From Blastocystis sp. Blastoise (taxonomy: Eukaryota > Sar > Bigyra > Opalinata > Blastocystidae): DNA of 64,000 bases. Position numbers and translations under genes: made by a program. Under the pieces are notes generated by a model. That model did not search any database. It was not told the DNA's origin and was given only the letters and a program-made list of their open reading frames with translations. The stretch is taken from NCBI GenBank assembly GCA_039096225.1, contig JBBPEB010000021.1:62001-126000 (forward strand). The letters are read 5' to 3'. This document shows, in pieces, positions 1 through 12,417 of this stretch (positions are counted from its first letter, which is position 1; the number at the start of each line of letters is the position of its first letter).

Positions 1-2256
1 AATTTTTATAATCATGTATATATAGGATAGAAATAAGCTTCAGACATATATATATTATATGTATTATAATGATGTTACTTATATATATATATATATTATC
101 TAATATCTATTTTATCTATTTTTTATTGTGTTATATTTATTTATTATATTTATTTTGCTTAGTATTATTTAAGAATAAGATTATTCTAAAAGAATTCTTA
201 GAAAAACAGGAAAAATGAGTAACTATTAATATAGTTTTTATTAATTTTTTATAATTTTCTTTATAAAGCATAAAACAACTTAAGAATCTCTCAGACATTC
301 TCAGTTCATTTATTCACTAATATTAATATATGATTCGTTGATATAAAACATATTATAAAACAAAAGTTGTAAATTATGAATTATATCTTCATAAATAACT
401 ATACTAAATATATTTTTTGATTCTCCATTGCACTCTTATTAAAAATAAAAGATTATTGTATAAATATAACTAACAAATATATTTAATTGTAATAATAGTT
501 TATTAAAATAGCAATTTTCTTGTTTAATTAAGTCCGGAAATATGTTATAATTAAATAATTAAACTTAATAGACATATACAACACTTATATATTAATTTAT
601 ATTCAAATAGACTATTTTTAGTAGAGAACCAGAGAAAAAATTTAAAAATTTGTTAACCCCTGGAAATAAAAAAAATTATACAGACTTTTATTATAGGAAA
701 AAAAAGATTTTATAAAAGGGCCACCCTATGTTTGTTTTATGTAAAAAAATTTTGTATTTTGACATAAATCTTTTTATTTATTATCTATTAAAGCTTTTTA
801 TAAAGTTTTTAAAAATGTAATTTTTATTATTTATATATCTTATATAATATAGGCTCTCTTTCTTCTCAAAATAACTACAAATATGGCTCCATTTGTCTGA
901 TTCTTTTCGAGCTAAACCATGGTGATAGAAACCCATCATGATCTTGATTTCTTGGTATTAAGGTATGTTTTTACATCATATTTTTATATATTAACTATTT
1001 TTATATTCTATAGCTAGTACGTGGTGTATCAAGTCCTCCTGATCTGGTCTGTATTCTTTTAAAGGTATTTATTTATGTATTTATTTTTTAAAATTAGCTA
1101 TTATTATAGTATATAGGTGGTTTCTGTCCTCTGGAAGCATTCCTATAAGGGTTACAAAGGTTTCTAAGGTATATTCTTATATATATATTAACTTTATAAT
1201 TCATTTTTATAGTTTTTCCTTTTCCTGTGCAAGTCTTAACTAAAGGTTCTTCAAAAAAGGTATATATTATCTAATAATATTATTTTAATATACTAATTTT
1301 ATATTTCTTTTTAGTTTTAGTCTTAATCGGGTAATGGAAACTAGGAGAGGCTAGTAGAAACTATATATAATTAAAAGTCTTGCTTATTCTTATATCTATA
1401 TATATATATATTATTATGTTTTTCTTGTTAGTTATTAAATTTTGTAATTATTAATAAATTGTTGTGTTTTTTTAAATTTTGTTGAAAATCACTGAAAATT
1501 CTTAAAAAAGAGGACAGTTTTTACACAAAACTATTCCCGTGAATATATTCTCTAATCATATGTCTGAATTTATCTTAAAAAAATTCTACAACAATTGGCG
1601 TTGATCTGCAAATAATATTTACGGGAATGCCTCATAGTGATGAAAATACTATTCTACTGTTGATTATTAATAGAAAGACAGAATACTCAATTCTCGTGTA
1701 TAAAATAAATATTATACAGTTAATTCAATCAAATCTATGATAATATTTTTTTATCATTATTAAATATATGAAAAGAAATTGTGATTATTCAAAAGAACCT
1801 TCTTTATAAACATAATAATAGTGTATTTTATGATTTGATGCCTTCCCTTAATATGCGTAAACATCATAGAACAGGAAACAAAAAGATAATCTTCATCTCA
1901 ATCACCTTCATTTATTCCAAATATGCAAAAATACTGTCCTACTCTATATACAGCCTCTGAAGATCACAAAAAGCAAATATTGAAGAATTATTACGTTATA
2001 TTATGAATCTATAAACAAAAATAATTTTTGACTCTTTAAAAATTCTGTTAAAAAACATTAACTAACTTTGTTTAATCCACTTTTCTCTAATTTATTAGCA
2101 TTTAATCAATATATATGCATTTCATAATTCTATGTATATATAAAAATAAATAAAAAATGAAGAACAAAAAAATAATTCATTTTCCAGTCAGATTCTGAAA
2201 AATTTTCAGACTTTTTGTACATATTTATTGTCATTATTATATTCCATTTATTGCCA
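1..2256. other. Upstream AT-rich region without a convincing protein gene
   Basis: No open reading frame here shows protein-like composition. The stretch is AT-rich with short TA runs. The part at about 884-1375 is less AT-rich and is described separately. The remainder, including 1400-2200, shows nothing I can name. It presumably holds the promoter of the glycosyltransferase gene that follows. Confidence 0.5.
884..1375 (+). other. Exon/intron-like mosaic without an open frame (spliced ncRNA or decayed gene)
   Basis: Four or five blocks of about 47-52 nt with relatively high GC alternate with AT-rich blocks that begin GTAT and end in TAG or TTTTAG, exactly like the introns of genuine genes here. 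Donors are seen after ATTAAG, TTTAAAG, TTTCTAAG and AAAAAAG; acceptors are at CTATAG, TATATAG, TTTATAG and TTTTTAG. When the blocks are joined, no frame stays open through more than two of them, although each block has one open frame. This could be a spliced non-coding RNA, a small-RNA host gene, or a frameshifted pseudogene. I cannot assign a family. Confidence 0.25.
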
Positions 2257-3675
2257 ATGAATGGAGATTGTCGCTTAATTACTATATTGGTGTTATTCAT
2301 CATATATATTCAGTCTTTATTATATTACAACATGACTTATAATCGTATGTCTCTATTGATTCGTGTTTTTACACCTATTATTCACTGTTATATCTATGTC
2401 CAACATATTTATATAACGTTTCTATCATTTATTATATTCTTTCTATCTATTTTGTTTTCATTTATTTTTTTTTTGTTCTTAGGTTCGTCATCTTTTGTTG
2501 TGAATATGTATAACTCAGCAATGGATCCAGAGTTATCTGCTGCTTACAATAACAAAAGTATATCTTCACAGAAATCACACTTTTCACTTTCTACATTATG
2601 GAATCAAAAGAATAGTTATTTCGAAAATGATCATTCTGAAACAACTTTGAATAATTCAGAAATCTATAGATTTGGAGTTTTTTCTTATTATCGTTTAGAT
2701 CATAAACATCCAACTTTATTTGAAACCAAATCTGCTTATCTTCCTAAAGACATCTATGCTAACCTTCCTTCTAATAAGACTCAGGTCTATTATTATCAAA
2801 AGAAATACGAAGGTGTTCCACGAGTTTCTTTCCGTAAATATCAAAGTCTTCAAGTGAATATTAATATATCTACACATTATTCTATATATGATTATCCTCA
2901 ATTTAAGAATCCAGAGCATCCATTTGATGACTATTTACTTGTAGGGTTTATTAAATCCTATTATACTAAGAAGTTCCATAGAGATGCTATTCGTCGTAGT
3001 TATTTACATTTAACGAAACATCCAGAAATTCAAAAACGAATAAAGTTTTATTTTGTTATAGGTTTTCATCCTACGGAACCTGATTGCGTTTCTCTATTAT
3101 TAGAAGAACAGAAGAAGCATAATGATTTAATAATCTTAAATATACAAGATTCATACCCTTTCTTAACTTTTAAAACTTTAATTACTGAAGATTTCTTTAT
3201 GTCATTTCACCCTAAAACACCGTTTTATCTCTCAGGAGATGACGACGTTTGTATGGATATTCCGAAAATATATTCTCTTCTCAATTCAACTATACCTAAA
3301 AATGTATATTTTGGAAAGAAATTAAAAGGAAAAGGAGATATATTACTTTATGGTAAACATTCATCATCTTTAGAAGCTTTACCTGTACAAACAGAGTTTG
3401 CTTACGGTCCTGCCTATATATTATCTACAGATGTACTGGAATGTCATATTCAGAATATCAGACAACTACCTGCATTCACACACGTAGATGATGCAGAAGT
3501 TGGCTATTTGTCACATATTTGTGGAGTCAATGTACATTCTGTACCTAATTGGCTAGGAAATGCGAAACCATTAGTTAATAATGAAGTATTAAAAAAGAAT
3601 TACCCATATACTATAGTTCATACTGTCTCTACAGCTATTCAAATCAAACGTGTTTGTACTGCTTTCGCGGATTAA
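2257..3675 (+). CDS. GT31-type beta-1,3-galactosyltransferase-like, type II membrane protein
   Basis: A 472-residue product that resembles the Galactosyl_T (GT31) family, Golgi enzymes that add sugars to glycans using UDP-sugar. A strongly hydrophobic segment near residues 45-80 would serve as signal anchor. The catalytic half contains AIRRSYL (the family RxxxRxTW region), FVIGFHP, a DSYPFLTFKT block, SGDDDVCMD (the metal-binding DDD), FAYGPAYILS and HVDDAEVGYL, in the usual family order. The start is uncertain. The first ATG is at 2257, but an ATG at 2332 followed by a possible intron (about 2346-2482) splices in the same frame and would remove part of the hydrophobic segment. It ends with TAA. 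Donor and acceptor sugar cannot be told from sequence. Confidence 0.8.
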   Translation: MNGDCRLITILVLFIIYIQSLLYYNMTYNRMSLLIRVFTPIIHCYIYVQHIYITFLSFIIFFLSILFSFIFFLFLGSSSFVVNMYNSAMDPELSAAYNNKSISSQKSHFSLSTLWNQKNSYFENDHSETTLNNSEIYRFGVFSYYRLDHKHPTLFETKSAYLPKDIYANLPSNKTQVYYYQKKYEGVPRVSFRKYQSLQVNINISTHYSIYDYPQFKNPEHPFDDYLLVGFIKSYYTKKFHRDAIRRSYLHLTKHPEIQKRIKFYFVIGFHPTEPDCVSLLLEEQKKHNDLIILNIQDSYPFLTFKTLITEDFFMSFHPKTPFYLSGDDDVCMDIPKIYSLLNSTIPKNVYFGKKLKGKGDILLYGKHSSSLEALPVQTEFAYGPAYILSTDVLECHIQNIRQLPAFTHVDDAEVGYLSHICGVNVHSVPNWLGNAKPLVNNEVLKKNYPYTIVHTVSTAIQIKRVCTAFAD

Positions 3676-4357
3676 ATAAATTGAACCCTTTTCTTTATAT
3701 TATTTTGAATCCCTATTCTTCTATATTATAATTGATATTTTTATTCATTTTTGTCTCTATTTTTGTTTAATAAATATTATATATATGTGTATTTCATTTG
3801 TACCTTAATTGTGAAATTATTAACTTTATTATTCTCTATTTGAAGCAATGTCCATCTGTTATTCAATGAACCAAGTTTTGTTATATATGCTTTAGTCATG
3901 TTTACATATAAATCATTTTCTTTATTTTACAAATCATATATTCAAAAACTAATGTTTAATAGTATATTGAATAAATAACTTGAATGTATAAGAAGACCAT
4001 GAATTCCAGGAGAGATTTTATTAGTCATTGATCATAATCTATTTAATTTAGACTCTACACTACAAAACTATAGTATCTCTATGAAAATAATAATAATTAA
4101 ATCATATTCAATAAATTCACATGCTATTCTGACTCTAGAATACTCTATCTAAGCTAACAAATTTATAACCATAGCTTAGAAATAAAAATTATATGATGAA
4201 TAAAACAAATCAAGCCTTAATAGAATAAATATCCCAAAGTGAATAGTATTCATGAATATTTCTTGATTTAAAGCACGTTTTTTTCTTTTTTTTAGAAGAA
4301 AATCAAATCTATATCCAAATTTTTCTTTTTGAAATACATTCTTATTTATTATATATT
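3676..4357. other. Intergenic
   Basis: AT-rich spacer between two genes on the same strand. I see no open frame or repeat of note. It should contain the 3' end of the glycosyltransferase gene and the promoter of the ARPC1 gene. Confidence 0.6.
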
Positions 4358-5472
4358 ATGGTGAATATAGTCCCTTTATTACCTTCTATAAGTTATCATT
4401 GCTGGAGTCCTGATAGAACTTTGATTGCAATATGTCCAAATAATAATGAAGTCTGGATATATGAAGTTCATGGAAGTATGGATCCTCAGAAATGGACGAA
4501 GCGTGATGTGATTCCTGCTCATGATATGAAGATTACAGGACTTGATTGGTCAGCTACAAATGGAAAAATATTGACTTGTAGTGAAGATTGTACAGCTAAC
4601 GTTTGGAAATATGAAAACAATAAATGGATTTGTGAACCTTCTGTTTTAAATATTAATACTGCTGCTCTCTGTTGTGCTTGGTCTCCAAATGGACAAAAGT
4701 TTGCAGTTGGTTATAATGGAAAAGAAGGTATTTATTTTTTTATATTTGTGGAATATGGATAGGAATTATGATGATTATTTATTGAATATATATTATATAT
4801 TATATATTATATATATAATATATAATATATAATATATAATATATAATATTTATGTTATATATATCTAGTATGTATATGTTATTATGATTCTACTCAAAAT
4901 TTATGGGCACGTGCCATAGAACTCAAAAAGAAGGATAAAAAAGATAAAAAGGATGCCAAAGAGGGTGAATCGAAAAAGAAGAATAAAGCTAGTAGTGTTC
5001 TTTGTGTCACGTGGCATCCATCCAATCAACTTGTTGCTTATGGTAGCGTCAGTGGTGTTGTACGAATCGCAAATGCTTATATTCCATCTCTTGATGGAAA
5101 GTATATATATATATATATATTAGTGTTATGTTTATTATGATTATGATGATGATTATTATTATTTTATTATTATTTTGTTATATACTATAATAATAATAAT
5201 ATATATATATATATATATAGTGCTCAATATAGTCCCATTGCTACTCCTGCAAATGAATTATTAACTGTATATGTATCTTCAGAAAATAATGATTCTATTG
5301 AAGCTATTTGCTTTAATAATACAGTACTTACATGGACATGTATATATATATATATATAGAAATATTTTATAAATATCTTTATAATTATGCTAATTATAAT
5401 AATAATTATATATAGGTCATGATTCTACATTGAATGTTATGACTTTTGAAGGTAATCAACAACGTACACAAG

Positions 5473-5508
<36 letters not shown>

Positions 5509-5532
5509 TAATAATATTAAGTATAGTAATAA

Positions 5533-5612
<80 letters not shown>

Positions 5613-6081
5613 ATAATAATATCTATAGATGATTTATTGTCCTTCTCTTCCTTTAACTTCTTTGTTATTCATTAATCCCACGGTTATTCTTGCTTCAGGA
5701 TATGATTATATTCCTTATGTTTTTGGACTTGTTAATAATATTTGGTATATATATATATATTCTATAACTTATATACTATACTTATCATATACTCTATAAA
5801 AATATTCACTTTATATATATAGGGAATATATAGGTACAATTGATCGTTGCCCTCCTCCTCCTCCTGCTCCACGTGCTAAATCCCCCACTGAGGGATCTAG
5901 TATCTTCCAAAGATCCAAAGTAATTTATATTATTATTATTATTCTATTATTATTATTATATTATTATTTTGTTTTATATCATTATATTAATAGAAAGTGT
6001 ATATATATATATTAATATATATAGTTATTCCAAAATCGATTGATTGAACCCAAACAAACTGTCGATCCTGATGCTTATAAG

Positions 6082-6177
<96 letters not shown>

Positions 6178-6501
6178 TAATAATTACTATTATTTATATT
6201 TATACTACTAATAATACTCTATATTTTAATATATTCAGACATCATAAAAACACTATTATATCAATGTATCCAGTTTTTGGAGATAATATTTCTGTTACTA
6301 ATGTTTCTACTGCTAGTATTTATTTATATATATATATTATAGAGTTCATATTCATATATATTATTCTATTCATATATAATGATTATTTATATTAATTTAA
6401 TATTTTTATCCTATTTTCTTTATTATATAGGTTTAGATGGACGTGTTGTTTTATGGGATATTAAAAAGAATTGTGCTATATTCAAAAAAATACATATTTA
6501 A
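4358..6501 (+). CDS. ARPC1: Arp2/3 complex subunit 1 (ARPC1), WD40 protein
   Basis: A WD40 beta-propeller subunit of the Arp2/3 actin-nucleating complex, acting at the cortex in branched-actin assembly. I read about nine exons, for example 4358-4727, 4869-5100 and 5221 onward, with the last at 6431-6501 ending in TAA. The introns are AT-rich and several hold AAT repeats. The opening matches ARPC1: SISYHCWSPD, then HDMKITGLDWS, SEDCTANVWKY and CAWSPNGQKFAVG. Later exons give CVTWHPSNQLVAYGS, a GHDST-like block read as CHDSTLNV, ILASGYDYIPYVF and LDGRVVLWDIKK, so all propeller blades appear present. A lysine-rich insertion (about 25 residues, about 4920-4990) lies between CYYDS and the fourth blade and is not usual in the family. 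Low-copy housekeeping gene; confident identification. Confidence 0.92.
5471..5610 (+). repeat. AAT microsatellite in ARPC1 intron
   Basis: Two AAT trinucleotide arrays separated by a short degenerate stretch fill the intron after the fourth exon. A third array of the same kind lies in the intron at about 6086-6175. The same triplet encodes asparagine tracts in exons elsewhere in the window. Confidence 0.85.
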
Positions 6502-7119
6502 AAAAAACTTTTTTTATTCGCTATTTTATTGTAGCTATACTTTTTATTTATTTTTTGTCATGAAACCTTTCAAGTTCATGAATATTCTCTTTTTTTATAT
6601 CATCTATATATTTATATTATTTGTATAGTGTTAGTAATAGTCTATTTTTCAATATATATTGTTTGAAATTCGTTTATTTTATTCTAGAATTAAGTTAAAT
6701 GCTGATTTGTGAATACTTATTGAATGAAGCACATACTATCTAGTCTCTGCAAAACACTGAATTCTTGTATTCTCAATAACATTCTTTTTCTTTTTCTAAT
6801 TACCCATATAATTATTTCTTTCTTATTGAATATATTCTAACATACTATTTCAAATCTATTAATGAATGTAATTTTCACTTATTGACTATTTAAACACACA
6901 ATAACAAGTATGCAATTTATTTCTGTCTTTGGATGTTTATTCATGATTTACAAAACTTTCCCATGTAAATTTCTCTTTTCTTCAGTTATTCTTGTATTTT
7001 ACCCCAAATACTTTCAGTATAAATTATTCTGTATCAGGTATTTTTGTGTTTTTAAAAGAGTAATTTTTCAAATTATTTATACTATTTTTAAAAGCCACTT
7101 TTATCACAAAACAATTAAA
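6502..7119. other. Intergenic
   Basis: AT-rich spacer. Apparent reading frames here (for example 6437-6628, and the first 210 bases of the frame opening at 6910) are hydrophobic, low-complexity translations without family features, and I do not treat them as genes. Confidence 0.55.
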
Positions 7120-9029
7120 ATGCCCTATAACTTTGATGACTCCGATGATCTCGTCGATACTGCTAGACAATGGATTGAACAAGTATTGAAAATATCACTT
7201 CCTGAGAATGACGATGCATTTGCTGAATCTCTTAAGGATGGTAAGATACTTTGCCAACTCCTTAATACAATAAAACCAAATTCTGTTTCAAAAGTATTTA
7301 TAAAAATTCTTATATTTTCATATAAAAATCTATACATAACTATTTTCAAAATTTTTATGTATTAAAATACGTTCTTCTTTTTAGATCAATTCGGGAATGT
7401 CTTTATTTTTAAGAGAGAATATATCAAATTTCATTCGTGGAGAGCGTACTTTAGGTGTTTCTGAAGCTGATTTGTTTATGGTGAATGATCTTTTTGAATT
7501 AAAAGATTTTAAGAAGATTTGTCAGAATCTCATGGCATTAGGTCGTGTTTCTGCTACAATTGCTTCTTTTCCTGGTCCTTATATAGTTTCTGGTCGTTTA
7601 TCTGTAGTAAACACAAATGTTGTTCGTGAGAGTTTTATTGATACTTCGAATACTGCACCTCGTTGTTGTATATGTCATAAAACAGTTATGTTTACAGAAA
7701 AACTTATGGCTTTAGGTCAAATTTATCATAAGAATTGCTTTCAATGTATAAATTGCCATGAAATTATTGCTCCAGGACAAAATTTAGATCATGATAATCA
7801 ACCTTATTGTCAAAAATGCTATCATCGTATTTTTAATAAAGTATTTTTTTTTATAATGTTAATTATGATTTTTTTATTTTATTGATTTCTAATAATATAT
7901 TTTTTTATTATATATATAGTTAAATAATACACTTCCTATTGAAGAACCTAAAAAAATAGTATTAGAAAATAACTCTTCTATAACTAATTCAAATTCTCTT
8001 TCTGTAGATAATAATAATAATATTGATAATAATAATATTAATAATAATAATATTGATAATAATAATGCTAATAATAATAATATTGATAATAATAATGTTA
8101 ATAATAATAATATTGATAATAATAATGTTAATAATAATAATAATGTTAATAATATGAATTCTCTTCATACTTCTTTTGATACTTCTATACCTATTTCTTC
8201 TTCTATACCTACTAGTAATATGATGAAACTAAGTAATGCATTCTTAAGAAATACTAGAAGTGGTAGTATGAATGATTCTAATTCTAATAATTCGAATAAT
8301 GTAATTAAGTCTACTAATGTAATTAATTCGAATAATTCGAATAATGTAATTGATTCGAATAATGTAATTAATTCAACTAATCTAATTAATTCAACTAATT
8401 CTTCTACTTCAAAATCTATATCTATGTCTTCTATTTCATCTCCTTCTGTTTCTATCAATAATAATACACATACTAATGAACAACAAACTTCTAATTATAA
8501 GTATATATATATATATTTTAATATTATTCTTGTTTTTATTGTATATTTATCTTTCAATAAACTATATTTATATATCTATTCACGATAACAAATTTTTTAT
8601 GCCATTCTCTTTAGTACACCTCAACCAATTCCCATGATTAAATCCATTATTTCTGGAAATCCAAAATGTATTAAATGTGGAAAAACAGTTTATTTTGTAG
8701 AGAAATTAGAATATATGGGAAAAGTATATCATAAAAATTGCTTCACTTGCTCTACTTGTAATCGTTTACTTGCTAAAGGTATTTTATTGGATTCTATTAT
8801 TTTTATTATATTATGTTTATTATATTATTTTTATTATACTTATTATATTCTATTTATTTTTTTTATTTATAATATATATAATATTATATAATATTATATT
8901 TATAATATAATATTTATTATCATTATTATTCATATATATATAAATCTTCTTAATACTCCTATATATATAGGAGAACAATATGATCATAATGGTCTTCCTT
9001 ATTGTAAAAATTGTCATTCAAAATTATAA
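7120..9029 (+). CDS. Calponin-homology plus two LIM domains protein
   Basis: Exons 7120-7293, 7385-7840, 7920 to about 8498, about 8615-8780 and 8971-9029 join in frame and end in TAA. Residues about 1-115 form a single CH domain (TARQWIEQVL, FAESLKDGKILCQLLNTIKP, FMVNDLFELKDFKKICQNL), an actin-binding fold. Next comes a first LIM domain (CCICHKTV...HKNCFQCINCHE...YCQKCYH). An Asn/Ser-rich linker of about 190 residues follows, then a second LIM domain (CIKCGKTV...HKNCFTCSTC...GEQYDHNGLPYCKNCHSK) whose final zinc pair lies in the last exon. The arrangement suggests a cytoskeletal adaptor that links actin to LIM-binding partners. CH-LIM proteins of this plan are known in amoebae. The CH start at MPYNFDDSDD fits the family, so upstream in-frame sequence from 6910 is excluded. 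Confidence 0.88.
7995..8155 (+). repeat. Asn-encoding AAT/GAT/ATT tract inside the CH-LIM gene
   Basis: An exonic run of AAT codons with regular ATT GAT or GTT interruptions gives an (N)n-I-D-N-N-N pattern. It forms the start of the low-complexity linker between the two LIM domains. Confidence 0.8.
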
Positions 9030-9898
9030 TCTCCTTTTTTATTACATATTTTCATCTATAAAATAGTTGCTTTTTTTTAGTATCACTTTCTTTATAGTTC
9101 TTATTTCTTTATTCATATTCCTATATATCTTTATTTCTTCTATACTGTATCTATGAAAAGATCAGTCTATAGTTCAATACAATAAATATTCATTCTTTTT
9201 TCCAATGCGCAGTTTTAAGTTCAATTCAATCAACTTCTTTATGGTTTCGTTTATTTATATATATTATCTATCTAATCTATTCATAAAGACTGTTTTTAAA
9301 ATAAATATATAAAGTCTACTCTATAAAAACACTTTTTAAGGCTTATTTTGAAATGATAGAAAATTGTAACTATTTCATAATTAGGATTCATTCAAATTTA
9401 TTCTTATAAATCTATGAATCTAAATATATGAAAAATTATAAAAATAAGGGACAATTGAGAATCAATTATTGATATATAGTTCATCTTGTGATTTATAGCC
9501 AATGTCGCATGCATCACATTTATCTTAAAAATAATATACTAACAATAAAATAATAAAAAATAACTTTTCCAAAACAATTAATTAATTACTTTATTTATTA
9601 AAAACAAATTATTGATAAAAACATAGAATATAAAGATTGATATAACTGACTCTATGCTATTTATAATAATAAAACAATTATTTGATGACAAATTACTCTT
9701 TTGATATGACAAATCTATTTTTCTATTTCTTTTTACAGAAAAAAGAAATTGATTATTTCCTTTCGAAGAATTTCGATTAGGAAAACAGAAAACATACAGT
9801 TTCTCAATTTTTATTTCATTTATTAAGGTATTTCATATATTATAATATAAAAACACATTTTTATTTTTCATTAGTGTGGTGTGCTCTTCTTGAAAAGA
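9030..9898. other. Intergenic plus likely 5' UTR intron
   Basis: Spacer between two plus-strand genes with no open frame of interest. Near its end, AAG|GTATTTC at 9828 and TTTTTCATTAG at 9874 look like a 47-nt intron in the 5' untranslated region of the following gene, about 24 bases before its start codon. Confidence 0.45.
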
Positions 9899-10320
9899 AT
9901 GAATGATAATTATTTTGATACCATAGATCAATTGGTGAACTCCGCACGTTCTGATTTTCAAAATGCTTCCTTGAAGGAATGCCTAGAAAAGTATATAGAA
10001 TTATAAAATATTGATATGAGTCTTGAATATAGATATGAGAAAGTGATTGATTATATAAAGTTGTGTTTGACTAAAGTAGATTCAAAAGAGAGATCACTAC
10101 TTGAAAGTTTACAAAGTGCTTATGTTTTTGAAATGAATTTTGTATCTGAAGTCTCCATTAAAAGTTATGAAAATCAACAGAATCAACTTGATTCTCCTTT
10201 AAGTATCCCTGAAGATAGCATTGTTCCAAAATTAAAAGGATATGGAAATGTATTATATAATAATCCGAATCCTCTTCATGGACAACGTACATTGTGTATA
10301 TATTTATATTTAATTATTTG

Positions 10321-10455
10321 TTTATATTTTATTTTTTTTTAATATTTAATTATTTTGTTTATATTTAATTATTTTTTTATATTTAATTATTTTTTTATAT
10401 TTAATTATTTTTTTAATATTTAATTATTTGTTTTATATTTAATTATTTGTTTTAT
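10321..10455 (+). repeat. Intronic tandem repeat, unit TATATTTAATTATTTTTT-like
   Basis: About seven imperfect copies of a 17-19-bp unit made of TTTAATTATT and T runs fill the intron after the second coding exon of the MIT-like gene. Confidence 0.75.
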
Positions 10456-11232
10456 TATAATTTATTATGCTTGAAATACAAATAGTTTTCTATTTATGAA
10501 TTATATATGTAGCAAGAAAGATATCAGAAAATTGTTCTGAAATATTAAAAGTTAGTGAAACAAAAGTATATATATATTTTAAATATATATATTTATATCT
10601 ATTTATTACAGAGTGTAATATAGAATAATTATTATATAGATAAAGAATTTTTTAGGTTTTTCGAAGAATAATTGTATACAGAAACGAATTGATGGCATAA
10701 AAGAAAATAATGATGAAGAAGAAAATAATAACGAAATTGTATGTTTTTTTAAAAATGTAATACATATTATTCAATATTTTAGACTCTATTTTATTATTCT
10801 TTATATATTTTATTGTATATATTATTATTTAATATATATATATAGCTTGATACAGCTGTTGACGACAGTATGACATTTATAAATTCAGTAAAAAGAAAAG
10901 TATTATATAAATCTAAAATATCTCCTCATTTTATTAATTCTACAAATTATGATAAACTGTCAACTGGTGCTACTACTGATAATGTTAATAATATACAGTC
11001 CGTTTCTGTAAATAATCAAGGGAATGAACTTTATAATCCTTTTATTTCTATGGAAAATGCTTCTAAAAGAATTCTAAGTGAAGAAAATTGTATGACATCT
11101 ATTGTTCAAGAAGAAGAAAAGAATAGTATTCCAGTGGAAATTAATGTTGTTCCTATAGATATAAATAGTAATACTATAAAGAATACGAATGAAGAAATTA
11201 AAGATAATAATGATAATAGTAACATTTCTGTA

Positions 11233-11649
11233 GAGATTATGACCTACCTCGACGTTTTACGCCTAGTTGCCGTTAAACTCGACTATAGAATTCTATTCGA
11301 ACGCAATTGACTTTTCGGAACAAAATTGAGTATTTAGCCAATCATTTTTAAATTAATATAGTCGAACTAAAATGATTCGCTAATTTTTTTACAGAATTCT
11401 ATTAGAGTTGACTAAAATTGAAATCGGTGTCCGCCATGGGCAACCGAGGGTAAGGAGCCTCCCCCAGAAAGTTTTTTCCTAAACCTTGAACCGCCAGAAG
11501 TACCCTTCAAACTGGCGCTTTTGAAAATTTTGTACCCCAGCAGAGTTTTTATGGCGAACCCTGCCCAAGAATTAATTGTATTCGAATAGAATTCTATAGT
11601 CGAGTTTAACGGCAACTAGGCGTAAAACGTCGAGGTAGGTCATAATCTC
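11233..11649. mobile_element. Non-autonomous Mutator-like MITE
   Basis: The element is bounded by terminal inverted repeats of 69 bp (11233-11301 and 11581-11649) that are identical over their whole length. They start GAGATTATGACCTACC and continue imperfectly inward. The flanks carry a perfect 9-bp direct repeat, ATTTCTGTA, at 11224-11232 and 11650-11658. Long inverted repeats with a 9-bp target duplication are the standard signature of Mutator-like elements. No transposase fits in 417 bp, so it must be mobilised in trans. Its interior is far richer in GC than the surroundings. Perfect repeats and an intact duplication indicate a recent insertion into the coding exon of the host gene. Confidence 0.9.
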
Positions 11650-11988
11650 ATTTCTGTATATAAAATATCATCGGTGATCGATTCAAATAAAGATAATAAT
11701 GATACTAGTATATATATGAATAATATAGATAATAATAATTCTTCTAATTCTCTATCTAATGAAATTGAAGAAGATATTAATAAGGATAGAGTTACACAAA
11801 CATATATATCTAATAATAAGAAAGAAGAAGAAAATAATGATTATAATAATAAAATAGATGATAATAAAACGATTAATGAAAAAAAAGATAAAGAAAAACA
11901 AATAAATAAAAAAGTAGAAATAATACAATCTGAAGAAGAAGAAGAAGAAGAAGAAGAAGAAGAAGATGGAATTGGAATTACTATATAA

Positions 11989-12417
11989 TATTATATCTAT
12001 ACTATGATATTCTTATTCAATTCATTTTTTATTATTATTATTTCTATTTTTTTTTGATTTCGTTTATTCTGTTTTTCAGTTGTATATATATATTTCCATT
12101 TTTCATAGCTATTTATATATATGTCTTTTATACGATTAATTATTAGTTATATAGTAATGTTAGTTGATATCATGTTTTGTTTTTTCTTGTAATATTTAGA
12201 TTTTTTAGTAATTTGTCATTTATATAATAACTGTTTCTTAAATGATTAAATGAATTTATAAAAACAATAATAAATAATAATTTAAATGTTTGCAAACTGG
12301 AATAAAAGAAATTTTTGCAAAAGTATAAAAAGTTATAAAGCAAAGCAATAAATAGATTAATAAATAAATAAATTAATAAATTAATAAATTAATAAATAAA
12401 TAAATAAATAATATTTA
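11989..12417. other. Intergenic between convergent genes
   Basis: AT-rich spacer shared by the 3' ends of the MIT-like gene (+) and the first BTB-TLDc gene (-). It contains a run of AATA/AATTAATAA units near 12358-12415 and nothing else that I can name. Confidence 0.6.

Larger units (their letters stand above)
9899..11988 (+). pseudogene. MIT-like helical protein gene interrupted by a MITE
   Basis: The first exon (9899-9990), a 42-nt intron (9991-10032) and later exons join in frame. The N-terminal about 70 residues are helical, with an ARxxF opening and LQSAYVFE near the end. They align with the N-terminus of the gene at 25584-26875 and resemble an MIT-type three-helix unit. The rest is Asn/Glu-rich and ends in an eleven-residue glutamate run and DGIGITI. 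The last exon is split by a 417-bp transposon (11233-11649) that brings an in-frame TGA at 11308-11310. The two exon halves are in the same frame either side of the insertion, because element plus one target copy is 426 bp. As read, the product would lose its last roughly 110 residues. It may still be expressed in truncated form. Function unknown; possibly membrane trafficking. Confidence 0.6.
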
